From NCBI RefSeq assembly GCF_900114995.1, contig NZ_FOUX01000003.1:930001-994000 (forward strand): a DNA stretch of 64,000 bases, in the 5' to 3' direction. Made by a program: the position numbers and the translations under genes. Numbering within the stretch: the first letter of the stretch is position 1; the number at the start of each line of letters is the position of its first letter. The notes under the pieces are model-generated. The model made no database searches, was not told the origin of the DNA, and saw nothing but the letters and a program-made list of their open reading frames with translations. Below, piece by piece: positions 8,812 through 18,883 of this stretch. This DNA comes from Chitinophaga sp. YR627 (GTDB lineage Bacteria; Bacteroidota; Bacteroidia; Chitinophagales; Chitinophagaceae).

Positions 8812-8819
8812 TATGTTTG
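8812..8819 (+). promoter_or_regulatory. -7 element of porU
   Basis: TATGTTTG matches TAnnTTTG. It overlaps the first ATG of the ORF (8813), which therefore cannot be the translation start. Confidence 0.6.
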
Positions 8820-8833
8820 CGCAAATAACCACT

Positions 8834-11800
8834 ATGAAGCTAACCGTCTTCTTCTGTTTATTACTTGCCTGTTACCTGCCGGTAGCAGGAGCTAACGGGA
8901 GAGGTGGTCCTTACGCTGCACATTCAGTGCTTTCCCAAGGGAGCTGGTATAAGCTCGGTGTAACCCGGGAAGGCATCTACAAAATAGATAAGTCTCTGCT
9001 GAACAGAATTGGTATCAGCGGGAGTCTCAGTGAAGTAAGATTATATGGTACGGGAGGACAAATGTTACCTGAGAGCAATGCTGTCAGCAGGCATGATGAT
9101 TTGCCGGAGGTAGCGCTGCTGGAGCAGGGAGATGCATTGTTTTTCTATGCACCGGGTCCTCACAGCTGGCAATACCAGGGAGGAAATTTTACACGGAGCA
9201 CGAACCTGTATACTGATACGGCCTGGTATTTCGTAACCATTGGAAAAGGTCCGGGAAAGAGAATCACGCAGGATCTGACCACACCTGCAGCCACTGTTAC
9301 TGTCAACAGTTATGATTATCGCGTATGGCATGAAAGCGATAGCATCAATTTTCTGAGCAGTGGTAAACAATGGTGGGGTACTAACTTCAGTAGCGTAAAA
9401 CCTTCTGTTGGTATCGCATTTCCAATGGAACAGACTCCTACGTCACTGAAGGTAGGACTGAGGGTAGCCGCCAGAGGCACCAGTACCAGCAGGTTTTCCA
9501 TAAAGGTGGGGAATAGTGTCGCGGGCACGCTTAATTTGTCGCCCGTCAGTGGCAATATATTTGAATCATTTGCAGCGGTGGCCTCAGGCTATTACCCGGC
9601 TTCCTATGCAGGTGAGATGCTGCCGGTTGAACTCACATTCACACCGGGTGGTGGCGGTGCTCAGGGATGGCTGGACTACCTCAGTGTGCAGGCCAGGTGT
9701 CCCCTGAAAAAAGGAGGTCTGGATCAGCTGTTTTTCCGGGACGCAACATCCGTTGCGGCAGGACAGATTGCACAGTATCGTATCGGAGAAGCAAATAACG
9801 TTACGATCGTACTGGACGTGACATCGCCCCTCGCGCCGATAAGGGTTACAACGCAGCTGACAGGTACGACACTCACTTTCTCAAGAGAATGCAGCACATT
9901 ACATGAATATGTGGCATTCGACGGAAAACAGGATCTGACGCTTATTAACGGTGGCGTAGTACCTAATCAGGACTTACACGACATAAGTGGCGCAGATATG
10001 CTGATAGTGACCACACCGTCCCTGCGGACAGCAGCTTCCAAACTGGCTGCATGGCATGGTACACATGACGGACTGGATGTACGCGTGGTAACAGTGAATG
10101 AGATCTATAATGAATTTGCTTCCGGTTCGCCGGATCCAACGGCCATCAGGGACTTTGTGAAGATGTGTCATGATCGTGGAGGGCTGCAATACCTGTTGTT
10201 GTTTGGAGATGCGTCCTACGACTATAAAAACAGGATAGCAGGTAATACGAACATGGTACCAACCTGGCAAAGTACTATTTCTACGGATCCTGTATATGCC
10301 TATCCTTCAGATGACTTCTATGGTTTTCTGGATGATATGGATGATATTAACGATAACGGAAGGGTAAATCTGCTCGATGTAGCGATAGGCAGGTTGCCGG
10401 TGCAACAGCCTTCACAGGCGGAAAGTGTAGTGAATAAGATCATCGGATATAATGTGCCGGCTAACTACGGTCGCTGGCAACAGCATATTACGATTGTGGC
10501 AGATGATGGCGATGATAATCTGCATCTTGCCGATGCGGAAAGTATGAGTCAGATAGTAAGTACGCAATGGCCGGCAGGCAATATCAGAAAGATATACCTG
10601 GATGCCTATCCGAAAATAGCGGATGCAGGTGGTAGCCGTTATCCTGCGGTCAACACGGCTATAGCAGAAGACTTTTTTGACGGGACGCTGATATGGAACT
10701 ATACCGGCCATGGTAGCTATTCCCGGCTGGCAGAAGAGGTCATATTGGAAGAAAGTTCTTTGGATACCTGGAAAAATGCTGGCAGACTGCCGTTGTTTAT
10801 CACTGCAACGTGCGATTTTGCACCCTTTGATAACCCGGCCTATGTTTCCCTGGGAGAAAAGTTGTTGCTGAAGGAACAGGGTGGTGGTATTGCATTGATG
10901 ACCACTACAAGGACAGTATTCTCTGCTTCCAACAAGGTGATGAATGCCAATTATCTGGAAAAGCTGCTGACACCCCGTGAAGATGGTCGTATGCCCACAT
11001 TGGGAGAAGCGGCCCTGATGGCTAAGAATAAGACATCTGCTACACTCATTGACATTCCGAATAACCGGAAGTTTCAGTTGCTGGGTGATCCTGCGCTGAC
11101 GCTGGCGTTTCCGCAGTATCATGTAGTGACGGACTCTATCAACGGAAAGGCTGTCGGAGATATCCCTGATACGCTGAAAGCGATGGGGAATTATACGGTG
11201 AAAGGCCATCTGGAAGATGAGCAGGGCATACGGCAGGATAACTACAAGGGGACCCTTTACACGACTGTGTATGATAAACCTGTTCTGCAGTATACGCTTG
11301 GTAATGATGCAGGAAGTTCAAAGGCGGCTTATTATCAGCAGCAGAACATCTTATATCGTGGTCAGCAAAGCGTTCAGAATGGTCAGTTTTCCTGCTCATT
11401 CGTAGTGCCGGCAGATATCGATTATCAGTCAGGCGCGGGTGCACTGAGTTTCTATGCAGCCAACAGTACCATGGCGGCTGGTGGCGTCTACTCAGGTGTG
11501 CAGATAGGCGGTACGGCTGACGATATTGAACAAGATCAGTCAGGACCTGTTATTAAAGCATATCTGGACAATGAGTATTTTCGTAACGGAGGGTTGACTG
11601 GCGAGAATCCGGTGCTGCTGCTGCATCTGAAGGACGACCAGGGTATCAATACTTCCGGCTATGGGATAGGGCATGATCTGATTGCGACACTTGACAATGA
11701 TGAAGGGCAGTATTACATACTGAATAACTTCTTCGAAGCCACAACGGACAGCTATCAGGAAGGCCATGTACGGTTTCCGCTGTACAATCTTACAGAAGGG

Positions 11801-12190
11801 CCGCATACAATGGCTATCAGGGCCTGGGATACACACAATAACTCAGGTAAGGCCACATTGCAGTTCCGGGTGATAAAGTCATCCGGGATGACGGTAGGAA
11901 AAGCCAGCTGTTATCCAAACCCGTTTCATGACCAGACACAGTTCACGTTTGAGCATAATCAACAGAACCAGGTACTGGATGTCATCGTGCGGATCTATAC
12001 GATAACAGGGCAACAAATAAAAACTATGCGTCATACAATAAATGATGGTGGTAGCCGTTATGTAGGGGCATCCTGGGATGGAACGAACGATTCCAAAGCA
12101 AGGGTGCCGCCTGGAATGTATATATATAGTATTTTGGTAACAGCGAATGGTAAAACATCGATTTTAGGCGGAAAAGTATCTGTATTTTAA
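8834..12190 (+). CDS. porU: Type IX secretion system sortase PorU
   Basis: A 1,118-residue peptidase C25 (gingipain-like) protein. PorU is the surface sortase that removes the C-terminal signal of T9SS cargo and joins cargo to A-LPS. I start at 8834 because the upstream ATG (8813) lies in the -7 element and because MKLTVFFCLLLACYLPVAGA is a clean signal peptide. The catalytic dyad is visible: His626 in WNYTGHGSYS and Cys660 in FITATCDFAP. The last ~95 residues form a T9SS C-terminal-domain-like fold (CYPNPF ... GMYIYSILV), which PorU itself is known to keep. porV follows directly and gldJ is divergent. Confidence 0.93.
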   Translation: MKLTVFFCLLLACYLPVAGANGRGGPYAAHSVLSQGSWYKLGVTREGIYKIDKSLLNRIGISGSLSEVRLYGTGGQMLPESNAVSRHDDLPEVALLEQGDALFFYAPGPHSWQYQGGNFTRSTNLYTDTAWYFVTIGKGPGKRITQDLTTPAATVTVNSYDYRVWHESDSINFLSSGKQWWGTNFSSVKPSVGIAFPMEQTPTSLKVGLRVAARGTSTSRFSIKVGNSVAGTLNLSPVSGNIFESFAAVASGYYPASYAGEMLPVELTFTPGGGGAQGWLDYLSVQARCPLKKGGLDQLFFRDATSVAAGQIAQYRIGEANNVTIVLDVTSPLAPIRVTTQLTGTTLTFSRECSTLHEYVAFDGKQDLTLINGGVVPNQDLHDISGADMLIVTTPSLRTAASKLAAWHGTHDGLDVRVVTVNEIYNEFASGSPDPTAIRDFVKMCHDRGGLQYLLLFGDASYDYKNRIAGNTNMVPTWQSTISTDPVYAYPSDDFYGFLDDMDDINDNGRVNLLDVAIGRLPVQQPSQAESVVNKIIGYNVPANYGRWQQHITIVADDGDDNLHLADAESMSQIVSTQWPAGNIRKIYLDAYPKIADAGGSRYPAVNTAIAEDFFDGTLIWNYTGHGSYSRLAEEVILEESSLDTWKNAGRLPLFITATCDFAPFDNPAYVSLGEKLLLKEQGGGIALMTTTRTVFSASNKVMNANYLEKLLTPREDGRMPTLGEAALMAKNKTSATLIDIPNNRKFQLLGDPALTLAFPQYHVVTDSINGKAVGDIPDTLKAMGNYTVKGHLEDEQGIRQDNYKGTLYTTVYDKPVLQYTLGNDAGSSKAAYYQQQNILYRGQQSVQNGQFSCSFVVPADIDYQSGAGALSFYAANSTMAAGGVYSGVQIGGTADDIEQDQSGPVIKAYLDNEYFRNGGLTGENPVLLLHLKDDQGINTSGYGIGHDLIATLDNDEGQYYILNNFFEATTDSYQEGHVRFPLYNLTEGPHTMAIRAWDTHNNSGKATLQFRVIKSSGMTVGKASCYPNPFHDQTQFTFEHNQQNQVLDVIVRIYTITGQQIKTMRHTINDGGSRYVGASWDGTNDSKARVPPGMYIYSILVTANGKTSILGGKVSVF

Positions 12191-12268
12191 CCTATGCATC
12201 AAAATGCAAAAACTAAATTCGCACGTCCCTTACCAGGCCCCTGTTATTGAACATATTGAATTTCGTAC

Positions 12269-12276
12269 TATTTTTA
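12269..12276 (+). promoter_or_regulatory. Possible -7 element of porV
   Basis: TATTTTTA matches TAnnTTTG at 7 of 8 positions and lies 35 nt before the chosen start. It may give porV a transcript separate from porU. Confidence 0.3.
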
Positions 12277-12311
12277 CAACTCGTTCTAAACACTATTGCA
12301 TGTATAATTGC

Positions 12312-13484
12312 ATGATCAGAAAGGTGACTATCAACCTTGTCTTTATTTGTTGCATCCTATTTTCTCTGTCGATGAGTGCTCAGATTGGATCTGGTCAGCT
12401 CGATGGTCGAACAAACACTATTAATACAGCTGTACCTTTCCTTCGTATTTCGCCGGATGCAAGGGCGGGCGCGATGGGTGATGCTGGTGTAGCTACCTCT
12501 CCGGATGCGAATTCCATGTACTGGAACCTCTCCAAGGTGGCGTTTGCAAAATCCCGCTCTAATATTTCTGTTACTTATACTCCCTGGTTGAAGGAACTGG
12601 TAAATGACGTATTCCTCGCTAATCTGTCAGGTTATTACCAGCTGGATGAAATGCAGACTGTTTCTGCTTCCTTACGTTATTTCTCATTAGGTACTATCAA
12701 CTTTACTGATATTACCGGTATGCCAACATATGATTATCGTCCACGTGAATTTGCATTTGATGCGGGTTACGCACGTAAGTTATCTGATAACTTCTCTGTA
12801 GCCCTGGCCGGACGTTATATCTACTCCAATCTTGCCAGCGGCGATATCAATGGCCGTGTGATCAAGCCTGGAACTGCATTCGCAACTGACCTCTCTTTCT
12901 TCTATACAAAAGACTACGAAAAGTCTGATAACAGTGTAAATACCTGGAACGTAGGTCTGGCACTGACCAATATCGGTACCAAGATCTCCTATACAGAATC
13001 AGCTACCAATAAAGACTTCCTCCCTACCAACTTTGGTCTGGGTACTTCCTACGCATTCGGCCTGGACGAGACCAACAAACTGACGCTGGCGCTCGACCTG
13101 AATAAACTGATGGTGCCTACGCCTGATAGTTTAGGTCTTTATCGTCAGAAATCCACTATCTCCGGTATCTTCTCCTCTTTTGGTGATGCACCGGGTGGTT
13201 TTGGCGAAGAACTGAAAGAGTTTACGGTGTCTATGGGTGGTGAGTATGCTTTCCGTGATCAGTTCTTCGTACGTGCCGGTTATTTCTACGAAAACAAAGA
13301 CAAGGGTAACCGTAAGTACGCTACCGCTGGTCTGGGTGTGAAATATAACATGTTCGGTCTCAACTTCTCCTATCTGGTACCTTCCGGTAATGGTATTCAG
13401 CGTAACCCGCTGTCCAATACCCTTCGCTTCTCCCTGGTATTCGACCTGGATCACCACGAAGAAGATAACAGCAACACCTGGTAA
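12312..13484 (+). CDS. porV: Type IX secretion outer membrane protein PorV (LptO)
   Basis: A 390-residue outer membrane beta-barrel. The ORF is open from 12204, but the first 36 codons look non-coding and contain a promoter-like TATTTTTA. The signal peptide MIRKVTINLVFICCILF...SMSAQ begins at 12312. The mature start (NTINTAVPFLRISPDARAGAMGDAG) is the hallmark of the PorV/PorQ family. PorV shuttles folded cargo from the SprA translocon to PorU and forms the attachment complex with it. The position straight after porU matches that partnership, and a strong terminator follows. Confidence 0.93.
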   Translation: MIRKVTINLVFICCILFSLSMSAQIGSGQLDGRTNTINTAVPFLRISPDARAGAMGDAGVATSPDANSMYWNLSKVAFAKSRSNISVTYTPWLKELVNDVFLANLSGYYQLDEMQTVSASLRYFSLGTINFTDITGMPTYDYRPREFAFDAGYARKLSDNFSVALAGRYIYSNLASGDINGRVIKPGTAFATDLSFFYTKDYEKSDNSVNTWNVGLALTNIGTKISYTESATNKDFLPTNFGLGTSYAFGLDETNKLTLALDLNKLMVPTPDSLGLYRQKSTISGIFSSFGDAPGGFGEELKEFTVSMGGEYAFRDQFFVRAGYFYENKDKGNRKYATAGLGVKYNMFGLNFSYLVPSGNGIQRNPLSNTLRFSLVFDLDHHEEDNSNTW

Positions 13485-13525
13485 TCGCTGGAACTGAAAT
13501 AGTTAATGTTTTTTTAAAATATAAG

Positions 13526-13551
13526 AATCCTCCGGAAATCGCCGGAGGATT
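13526..13551 (+). terminator. Terminator after porV
   Basis: Stem AATCCTCCGG / CCGGAGGATT with a 6-nt loop, followed by TTTTT. Confidence 0.85.
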
Positions 13552-13610
13552 TTTAATTTGCGATAACTTTAGCTTTTAAAAGCTTATATTTCAAAGTTTA
13601 TACATCTGTC

Positions 13611-14093
13611 ATGACTAAATTGCGCATCGGGCTGGGGGTAGATTTTCACCAGTTAACAGAAGGAAGAGATTTCTGGCTGGGAGGAGTATTGGTACCACAC
13701 CACAAGGGCGCTCTGGGACATAGTGATGCGGATGTGCTGTTACACGCCATTTGCGACGCTATGCTGGGAGCTGCCAGTCTCGGGGATATCGGTCTTCATT
13801 TCCCTGATACAGACAACACGTACAAGAACATTGATAGCAAAATACTGCTGAAACGTACACTGGAACTCATCAATGAGAAAGGTTACCAGGTGGTCAATAT
13901 TGACAGCACATTGTGCCTGCAGGCGCCTAAGATCAAGCCTTATGTAGTACAGATGCAGGAAACCATTGCCGGTATCCTGAACATCTCAACAGAGGAGATC
14001 TCTATCAAAGCCACTACTACTGAGAAACTGGGCTTTGTAGGGCGTGAAGAAGGTGTGGTGGCATACGCGACCGTACTCCTGGAAAAGGCCTGA
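13611..14093 (+). CDS. ispF: 2-C-methyl-D-erythritol 2,4-cyclodiphosphate synthase
   Basis: A 160-residue enzyme of the non-mevalonate (MEP) isoprenoid pathway. It converts CDP-methylerythritol 2-phosphate to methylerythritol cyclodiphosphate with release of CMP, as a cytoplasmic homotrimer. The metal ligands align with the family: Asp11 and His13 in GVDFHQL, and His45 in GHSDADVLLHAICDA. GDIGLHFPDTD and the C-terminal TTTEKLGFVGREEG are also present. It has normal family length, starts after the porV terminator, and precedes dut, which has its own promoter. Confidence 0.97.
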   Translation: MTKLRIGLGVDFHQLTEGRDFWLGGVLVPHHKGALGHSDADVLLHAICDAMLGAASLGDIGLHFPDTDNTYKNIDSKILLKRTLELINEKGYQVVNIDSTLCLQAPKIKPYVVQMQETIAGILNISTEEISIKATTTEKLGFVGREEGVVAYATVLLEKA

Positions 14094-14150
14094 TAACTTA
14101 TCATCAATCAACCAATTGTCTGTAGTCTGCCGACTATGGACTATTTAAAA

Positions 14151-14158
14151 TACCTTTG
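14151..14158 (+). promoter_or_regulatory. -7 element of dut
   Basis: TACCTTTG matches TAnnTTTG and ends 5 nt before the dut ATG, which predicts a leaderless mRNA. Confidence 0.6.
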
Positions 14159-14163
14159 CATCA

Positions 14164-14607
14164 ATGGCAGCTATTACAGTTAAAATCATCAATAAATCCG
14201 CAAATCCGCTGCCGGCCTATGCCACAGCAGAAGCGGCCGGGATGGACCTCAGGGCTAACCTGGAAACAGCTATTTCTTTGCAACCACTGGAGAGGATGCT
14301 CATTCCTACGGGTCTGTTTATGGAACTACCTACCGGCTATGAAGCCCAGATCAGGCCACGTAGCGGTCTGGCCATCAAGCAGGGTTTAACCCTCCTGAAC
14401 ACACCCGGCACAATTGATGCGGATTACAGAGGAGAGATCAAAGTTATTATGATCAACCTGTCAAACGAGCCACAGACAATTGCCCACGGTGAAAGGATCG
14501 CACAGATGGTTATCGCACCATTTGTACAGGCCCAGCTCGAAGCAGTAGAACTGCTGACAGAAACAGAACGTGGTGCCGGCGGTTTTGGCCACACCGGTAA
14601 ATCTTAA
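14164..14607 (+). CDS. dut: dUTP diphosphatase (dUTPase)
   Basis: A 147-residue trimeric dUTPase that hydrolyses dUTP to dUMP and PPi, keeping uracil out of DNA and feeding dTMP synthesis. All five motifs are seen in order: [26 protein letters not shown] (catalytic Asp85), GERIAQMVI and the C-terminal arm [10 protein letters not shown]. The fifth motif reads FGHTG instead of the more common FGSTG. The TPR lipoprotein gene starts 3 nt after the stop, so the two share a transcript. Confidence 0.97.
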   Translation: MAAITVKIINKSANPLPAYATAEAAGMDLRANLETAISLQPLERMLIPTGLFMELPTGYEAQIRPRSGLAIKQGLTLLNTPGTIDADYRGEIKVIMINLSNEPQTIAHGERIAQMVIAPFVQAQLEAVELLTETERGAGGFGHTGKS

Positions 14608-14610
14608 TAA

Positions 14611-16449
14611 ATGTTCAGAACCCACAATAACGATAAAACCTTGCCCGTAATAAACAGTCTGCCGGCTTTCTGCAGACGCGTAAGCCGGTTGTCTTTGTTA
14701 CTGGCAGGTTTTTGTTGTGTGTTGGGGACTGCCTGCCGCACCGGCAAATCCGTTGCCTCCCGTCAGTCTTCTTCCCGGACCGTACACGTTATCCGGGATT
14801 CATCCCTCTTGCAGCAAAGGGCTGACAGTCTTTTCTTCTCTGCGGAACGCTCCAAAATGCTGGGCGACTACCGTACTGCCATCACACAGTTTTCTGACTA
14901 CCTGCGCCTGAAAAGGAACAATCCTACTGCCTATTACGAACTGGCCCGCCTCTTCATCGAGGTACGGAACCCGCAATATGCACTGGGCTTTGCCCGCAGG
15001 GCAGCCAATATGGATACTGCCAATAAATGGTTCCAGATAACACTGGCAGATGCGTTCGGTGTCAATGCACAGTTTGACAGTTCTGCAGCTGTATATGACC
15101 GTCTTTCCAGGAGATATCCCGAAAATGAAGAGTATATCTACAACAAGGGGATGTTCCTGTCAAAGGCAGATAAAACAGAAGCCGCACTCGTCGTATTTGA
15201 TACGCTCGAAGCAAGGACAGGACTGGTAGAGGAACTGGCCTTCCAGAAGCAGCGCCTGTACCTTAAACTGAACAGGATAGATGATGCCGCAGCTGAAGTA
15301 CAGAAGCTTATTAATCAGAACCCGGAGGAAGTCAGGTATTACCTGATACTCGGAGATATTTACAATTCCAACGATCGTGTAGAAGAAGCAACAGCTATTT
15401 ATAATGAAGTGTTGACGCGTGATTCTACCAATCCGCGGGCATTGATAGCGCTGTCGGGCTATGCTAAGAAAGATGGGGATACAGTCCAGTACTGGAGGTA
15501 TCTGACCCGTGCATTCACCAATCCTGACTACAGCATTGACGAGAAAGTAGCGTATGTGTATCCTTACCTGCAAATGCAGAAACTGGATACCAGCAAACTG
15601 AAAGAAGGCTTACAGTTGTCTCAGCTGGTGATCAATGCACATCCTGATGAAGCAAAGGCCTATGCATTGCAGGCGGATATGTTTTCTCAGGCCGGCATGC
15701 TGGATAGTGCGCTGATTGATTATAATAAGGCTGTTACACTGGATTCCACACGTTTTACCGTGTGGTACCAGCTGATGTGGCTTTACTCCCGTAAAGAGGA
15801 CCCTGCTAATTTGCTGAAAGTGAGTTCAGTAGTATCTGAGCGTTTTCCAAAGGAATTTATGGGGCATTATTTCAAAGGGGTGGCTAACTTTTTGCTGCAA
15901 AATTATCCTGCATCCATAGATGCACTGAATATGGCCGTACAGAACGGAAATAATGGTGATAAAGGCACCCGGGCAGATGTATATTCACTGTTGGGAGATG
16001 CCTACCATGCTACTGGCCAACATCAGTTATCGGACAGTTGTTACGACAAATCGCTTGCGATCAGACCCAATGACGCGCTGGTACTGAATAACTTCAGTTA
16101 TTATCTCTCGCTGAGAGGAGAGCAGCTGAACAAGGCAGAAAGTATGTCCAAACGCTCACTGGAACTGGAACCTGAGAGCGCGAATTTCATGGATACCTAC
16201 GCATGGATCCTGTTCCGTTTGGCCCGTTATGAACAGGCTAAAGAATGGATGGAAAAGGCTTTACAGCACGAAGATGCACGCGAGAATCCAGGTATGCTGG
16301 AACATTATGGAGATATCCTGTTCAATCTCCATGAAGTAGATAAAGCGCTTGAATATTGGCAGCTGGCCAAACAAAAGGGCGCCAATTCGGTAGGGTTAGC
16401 CCGCAAAATTGCAGAAAAACGGTATATACTTGCAACCGAAAGGGAATAG
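14611..16449 (+). CDS. TPR-repeat lipoprotein
   Basis: A 612-residue exported protein with a hydrophobic signal and a probable lipobox (VLGTAC, Cys42), followed by a Ser-rich stretch and about ten tetratricopeptide repeats, for example TAITQFSDYLRLKRNNPTAY, ARYEQAKEWMEKAL and VDKALEYWQLAKQKGAN. TPR arrays act as protein-binding scaffolds; no catalytic domain is visible. It starts 3 nt after dut and precedes the DUF4292 and EnvC-like genes, so it may belong to an outer-membrane or cell-wall assembly. The partner is unknown. Confidence 0.85.
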   Translation: MFRTHNNDKTLPVINSLPAFCRRVSRLSLLLAGFCCVLGTACRTGKSVASRQSSSRTVHVIRDSSLLQQRADSLFFSAERSKMLGDYRTAITQFSDYLRLKRNNPTAYYELARLFIEVRNPQYALGFARRAANMDTANKWFQITLADAFGVNAQFDSSAAVYDRLSRRYPENEEYIYNKGMFLSKADKTEAALVVFDTLEARTGLVEELAFQKQRLYLKLNRIDDAAAEVQKLINQNPEEVRYYLILGDIYNSNDRVEEATAIYNEVLTRDSTNPRALIALSGYAKKDGDTVQYWRYLTRAFTNPDYSIDEKVAYVYPYLQMQKLDTSKLKEGLQLSQLVINAHPDEAKAYALQADMFSQAGMLDSALIDYNKAVTLDSTRFTVWYQLMWLYSRKEDPANLLKVSSVVSERFPKEFMGHYFKGVANFLLQNYPASIDALNMAVQNGNNGDKGTRADVYSLLGDAYHATGQHQLSDSCYDKSLAIRPNDALVLNNFSYYLSLRGEQLNKAESMSKRSLELEPESANFMDTYAWILFRLARYEQAKEWMEKALQHEDARENPGMLEHYGDILFNLHEVDKALEYWQLAKQKGANSVGLARKIAEKRYILATERE

Positions 16450-16491
16450 GGAACTTCCCGGTGAAACAGGGAATGTATTGAATTAAAGATC

Positions 16492-17325
16492 ATGATGAAG
16501 CAAACATTAGCACTGATAGTATTAGGTATTGTAAGCACGGGACTCTTTTCATGCAGGCATAGCCGCCAGATAGCAGGTACGTCTTTTCCGGTAACGGATA
16601 CCACTCATCATCAGGCCTCAGCAGCAGACAGCGCATCCATTGCTGCTGCAAATACTTTTAATAAAGAAATGCTCGCAAAACTGCGGGGCAACTATATCAG
16701 TTTTAACACCTTCTCCGCCAAATTAAAGGTTGATTTCGAAACGGAAGCCAAACAGATGTCGGGCATTAACGCTAACATGCGTATGCAGAAAGACAGTATT
16801 ATATGGATCTCCGTATCGGCGCCGATCATCGGAGAAGTAGCCAGGGCGATTATCACACCAGATAGTCTGAAAGCGATCGATAAGTTTCATAAAGTAGCAT
16901 ATCTCCGTGATATGAATAATGCAAAGGACCTGCTGAATATTCCTTTCGATTTCAAGACTTTACAGGACCTGATCATTGGTAATCCCATCTATCTCACAGA
17001 CTCCGTATATCAGGTCGTAAAAACGCCATCCGTGATATCTTTCACCTGTGATAGTACCATGTTCACCAGCCTGTTCAATGTCTTTGCTGATGACTATGTA
17101 CTGCAACAAAGCAAAGTGATGGATAAGGACAGTACACGCAGGCGTTCTATCGAACTCACTTATGGTGAATACAAATCATTAGATAAGGTTAAATTTGCTA
17201 CCCTCAGGCGGGTTTTTGTGGAAGAGAAGAACTACACAAAGATCAATATGGAATTTAACAAAATAGATTTCGAACAGCCTTTAAGCTTTCCATTCACAAT
17301 TCCCTCCGGTTATACAAGAGAGTAG
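16492..17325 (+). CDS. DUF4292 lipoprotein
   Basis: A 277-residue lipoprotein (start 16492, or 16495 one codon later) with lipobox GLFSC near residue 21. The mature part (FNTFSAKLKVDFETEAKQMS ... IWISVSAPIIGEVARAIIT) belongs to the Bacteroidota-restricted DUF4292 family, which has a LolA/LolB-like half-barrel character. A role in lipoprotein or lipid handling is inference from that fold. It lies 42 nt after the TPR gene and 63 nt before the EnvC-like gene, an order consistent with a conserved envelope cluster. Confidence 0.85.
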   Translation: MMKQTLALIVLGIVSTGLFSCRHSRQIAGTSFPVTDTTHHQASAADSASIAAANTFNKEMLAKLRGNYISFNTFSAKLKVDFETEAKQMSGINANMRMQKDSIIWISVSAPIIGEVARAIITPDSLKAIDKFHKVAYLRDMNNAKDLLNIPFDFKTLQDLIIGNPIYLTDSVYQVVKTPSVISFTCDSTMFTSLFNVFADDYVLQQSKVMDKDSTRRRSIELTYGEYKSLDKVKFATLRRVFVEEKNYTKINMEFNKIDFEQPLSFPFTIPSGYTRE

Positions 17326-17361
17326 GAATGTATTGGATTGTACCTGAAATTTGTAAATTGC

Positions 17362-17369
17362 TATTTTGC
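17362..17369 (+). promoter_or_regulatory. -7-like element of the envC-like gene
   Basis: TATTTTGC (TAnnTTG variant), 19 nt before the ATG at 17389 and inside the apparent N-terminal extension. Confidence 0.4.
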
Positions 17370-17388
17370 AGCTATCTTTAAAACCATC

Positions 17389-18864
17389 ATGCTGAATCTG
17401 AAGAAGTTTTTCCCGTTTGTATTGATCTTAGGTTTATTACCGGCCTTGCTAAACGCACAGGCTCCCCAATTGTCGCGGGAAGAACTCGAGCATAGAAAAA
17501 AAGAGCTGCAACGTGAGATCGATGAAGCGAATGAAGCACTGAAGAATACCAAGAAGTCTACCCGTGAAAGCGTGAGCCAGTTAAGAGCCTTACGTGATAA
17601 AATCACTTTACGTACCCGTCTTATCAATAACATCAACGAAGAAATTAACTTCATCAATGGCGATATCAACTCTGCCTACAGGGACATTAAAACCCTGGAG
17701 AAGGACCTGGATACGCTGAAGTCACAATATGCACAGCTGGTCGTATATGCGTATAAAAACCGCAGCACTTATGACATGCTGAACTTCATCTTTTCTGCTG
17801 AGACTTTCAATGATGCGATCAAACGATATCAGTACCTGAAACAATACCGTGATTATCGTCGCAGACAAGCGGACAATATTCTGGAAACCAGGGTATTGCT
17901 GAGCAAGAAGATCGAAAGTCTGCAGGAACAGAAGGAAAAACGTTCCGGTACCCTGAAAACAGAACAGGAGCAGCGTACGATCCTTGAAACGGATAAGAAG
18001 GAGAAGGATAAGGTATTGACCAATCTGAAAGGGCGTGAGAAAGAGTTGATGACCGACATCACGAAGAACAAGAAAGATGCGCAGAAGGTACAGGCTGCTA
18101 TTCAGGCGGTTATTCGTCGTGAGATAGAGATCGCCCGCAGACAGGCCGAAGAGGAAGCAGCTGCTAAGCGTAAAGCTGCTGCTGACGAGAAACGCAGAAA
18201 AGAAGAAGCGGCTAAAAAGGCTGCCGCCCTTGCTGCTGCGAATGCTGCCGCTGCAAAAGCTGCCGCCCAGGCCGCCCAGAATGCAAATAACAATAATGCA
18301 GTAGCTGCTAACGATAAACCTGATAAACCGGATCCTAAGCCAGTTGAACCTGCGCCGAAACCTCCGGTTGCTACACCTGCTCCGGAGCCTGAAAAACCTG
18401 TACGTACAGAGAACGTACTTGAAGCTACACCGGAAGCACTGGCATTGTCAGAAAGTTTCGAAAGCAATCGTGGTAAACTGCCATGGCCGGTAAGTTCCGG
18501 TCATATCATCGGTCACTTTGGCCGTCAGCAGCACGCGGTAATAGAAAGGATCACTGTAGAGAATGACGGTGTGATCATCGGAACCGGCAAAGGAGCACCT
18601 GTAAAGGCAATCTTCCAGGGTGAGGTGAGAACAGTAGCTGTGATTCCGGGTGGTGGTTCGCTGGTGATCATCAGACATGGTCAGTATTTTACCAACTATG
18701 CCCGTTTGCAGAGTGTAAACGTGAGAACGGGAGACAGGGTGAGCACAGGTCAGGTGATCGGTACAGCCGGTACCAATGAACTGGAGAACCTGGGAGAGGT
18801 AGAATTGCAGATCTACAGAGGTATACAGAAGCAGAACCCTGAGTTCTGGATCAGAAAGAAATAA
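17389..18864 (+). CDS. Murein hydrolase activator, EnvC-like (coiled coil plus degenerate LytM)
   Basis: A 491-residue exported protein. The signal peptide MLNLKKFFPFVLILGLLPAL..NAQ fixes the start at 17389 rather than the upstream TTG (17338). A long coiled coil (about residues 25-260) is followed by an Ala/Lys-rich then Pro/Lys-rich TolA-like linker (about 255-345). The C-terminal LytM domain begins near GHIIGHFGRQQHA. The second zinc motif HxH is replaced (GEVELQIYR), as in E. coli EnvC, so the domain is probably inactive and works by activating a cell-wall amidase during division. It is the last gene of the dut-TPR-DUF4292 run. Confidence 0.88.
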   Translation: MLNLKKFFPFVLILGLLPALLNAQAPQLSREELEHRKKELQREIDEANEALKNTKKSTRESVSQLRALRDKITLRTRLINNINEEINFINGDINSAYRDIKTLEKDLDTLKSQYAQLVVYAYKNRSTYDMLNFIFSAETFNDAIKRYQYLKQYRDYRRRQADNILETRVLLSKKIESLQEQKEKRSGTLKTEQEQRTILETDKKEKDKVLTNLKGREKELMTDITKNKKDAQKVQAAIQAVIRREIEIARRQAEEEAAAKRKAAADEKRRKEEAAKKAAALAAANAAAAKAAAQAAQNANNNNAVAANDKPDKPDPKPVEPAPKPPVATPAPEPEKPVRTENVLEATPEALALSESFESNRGKLPWPVSSGHIIGHFGRQQHAVIERITVENDGVIIGTGKGAPVKAIFQGEVRTVAVIPGGGSLVIIRHGQYFTNYARLQSVNVRTGDRVSTGQVIGTAGTNELENLGEVELQIYRGIQKQNPEFWIRKK

Positions 18865-18883
18865 CTACATGAATAACATACTG

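Larger units (their letters stand above)
8245..8833. other. Divergent intergenic region gldJ-porU
   Basis: 589 nt without a credible gene. It holds the gldJ -7 element (8282-8289), a separated inverted repeat (8678-8691 and 8751-8764), an AT-rich stretch just before porU, and the porU -7 element (8812-8819). The only ORF (8573-8794) has no coding character. Confidence 0.6.

Noticed and set aside
10412-11209. 265-residue minus-strand ORF inside porU
   Set aside because: Antisense shadow with low-quality composition; porU has full domain support here.
17338-17388. TTG-initiated extension of the envC-like gene
   Set aside because: It contains a promoter-like element and would bury the signal peptide.
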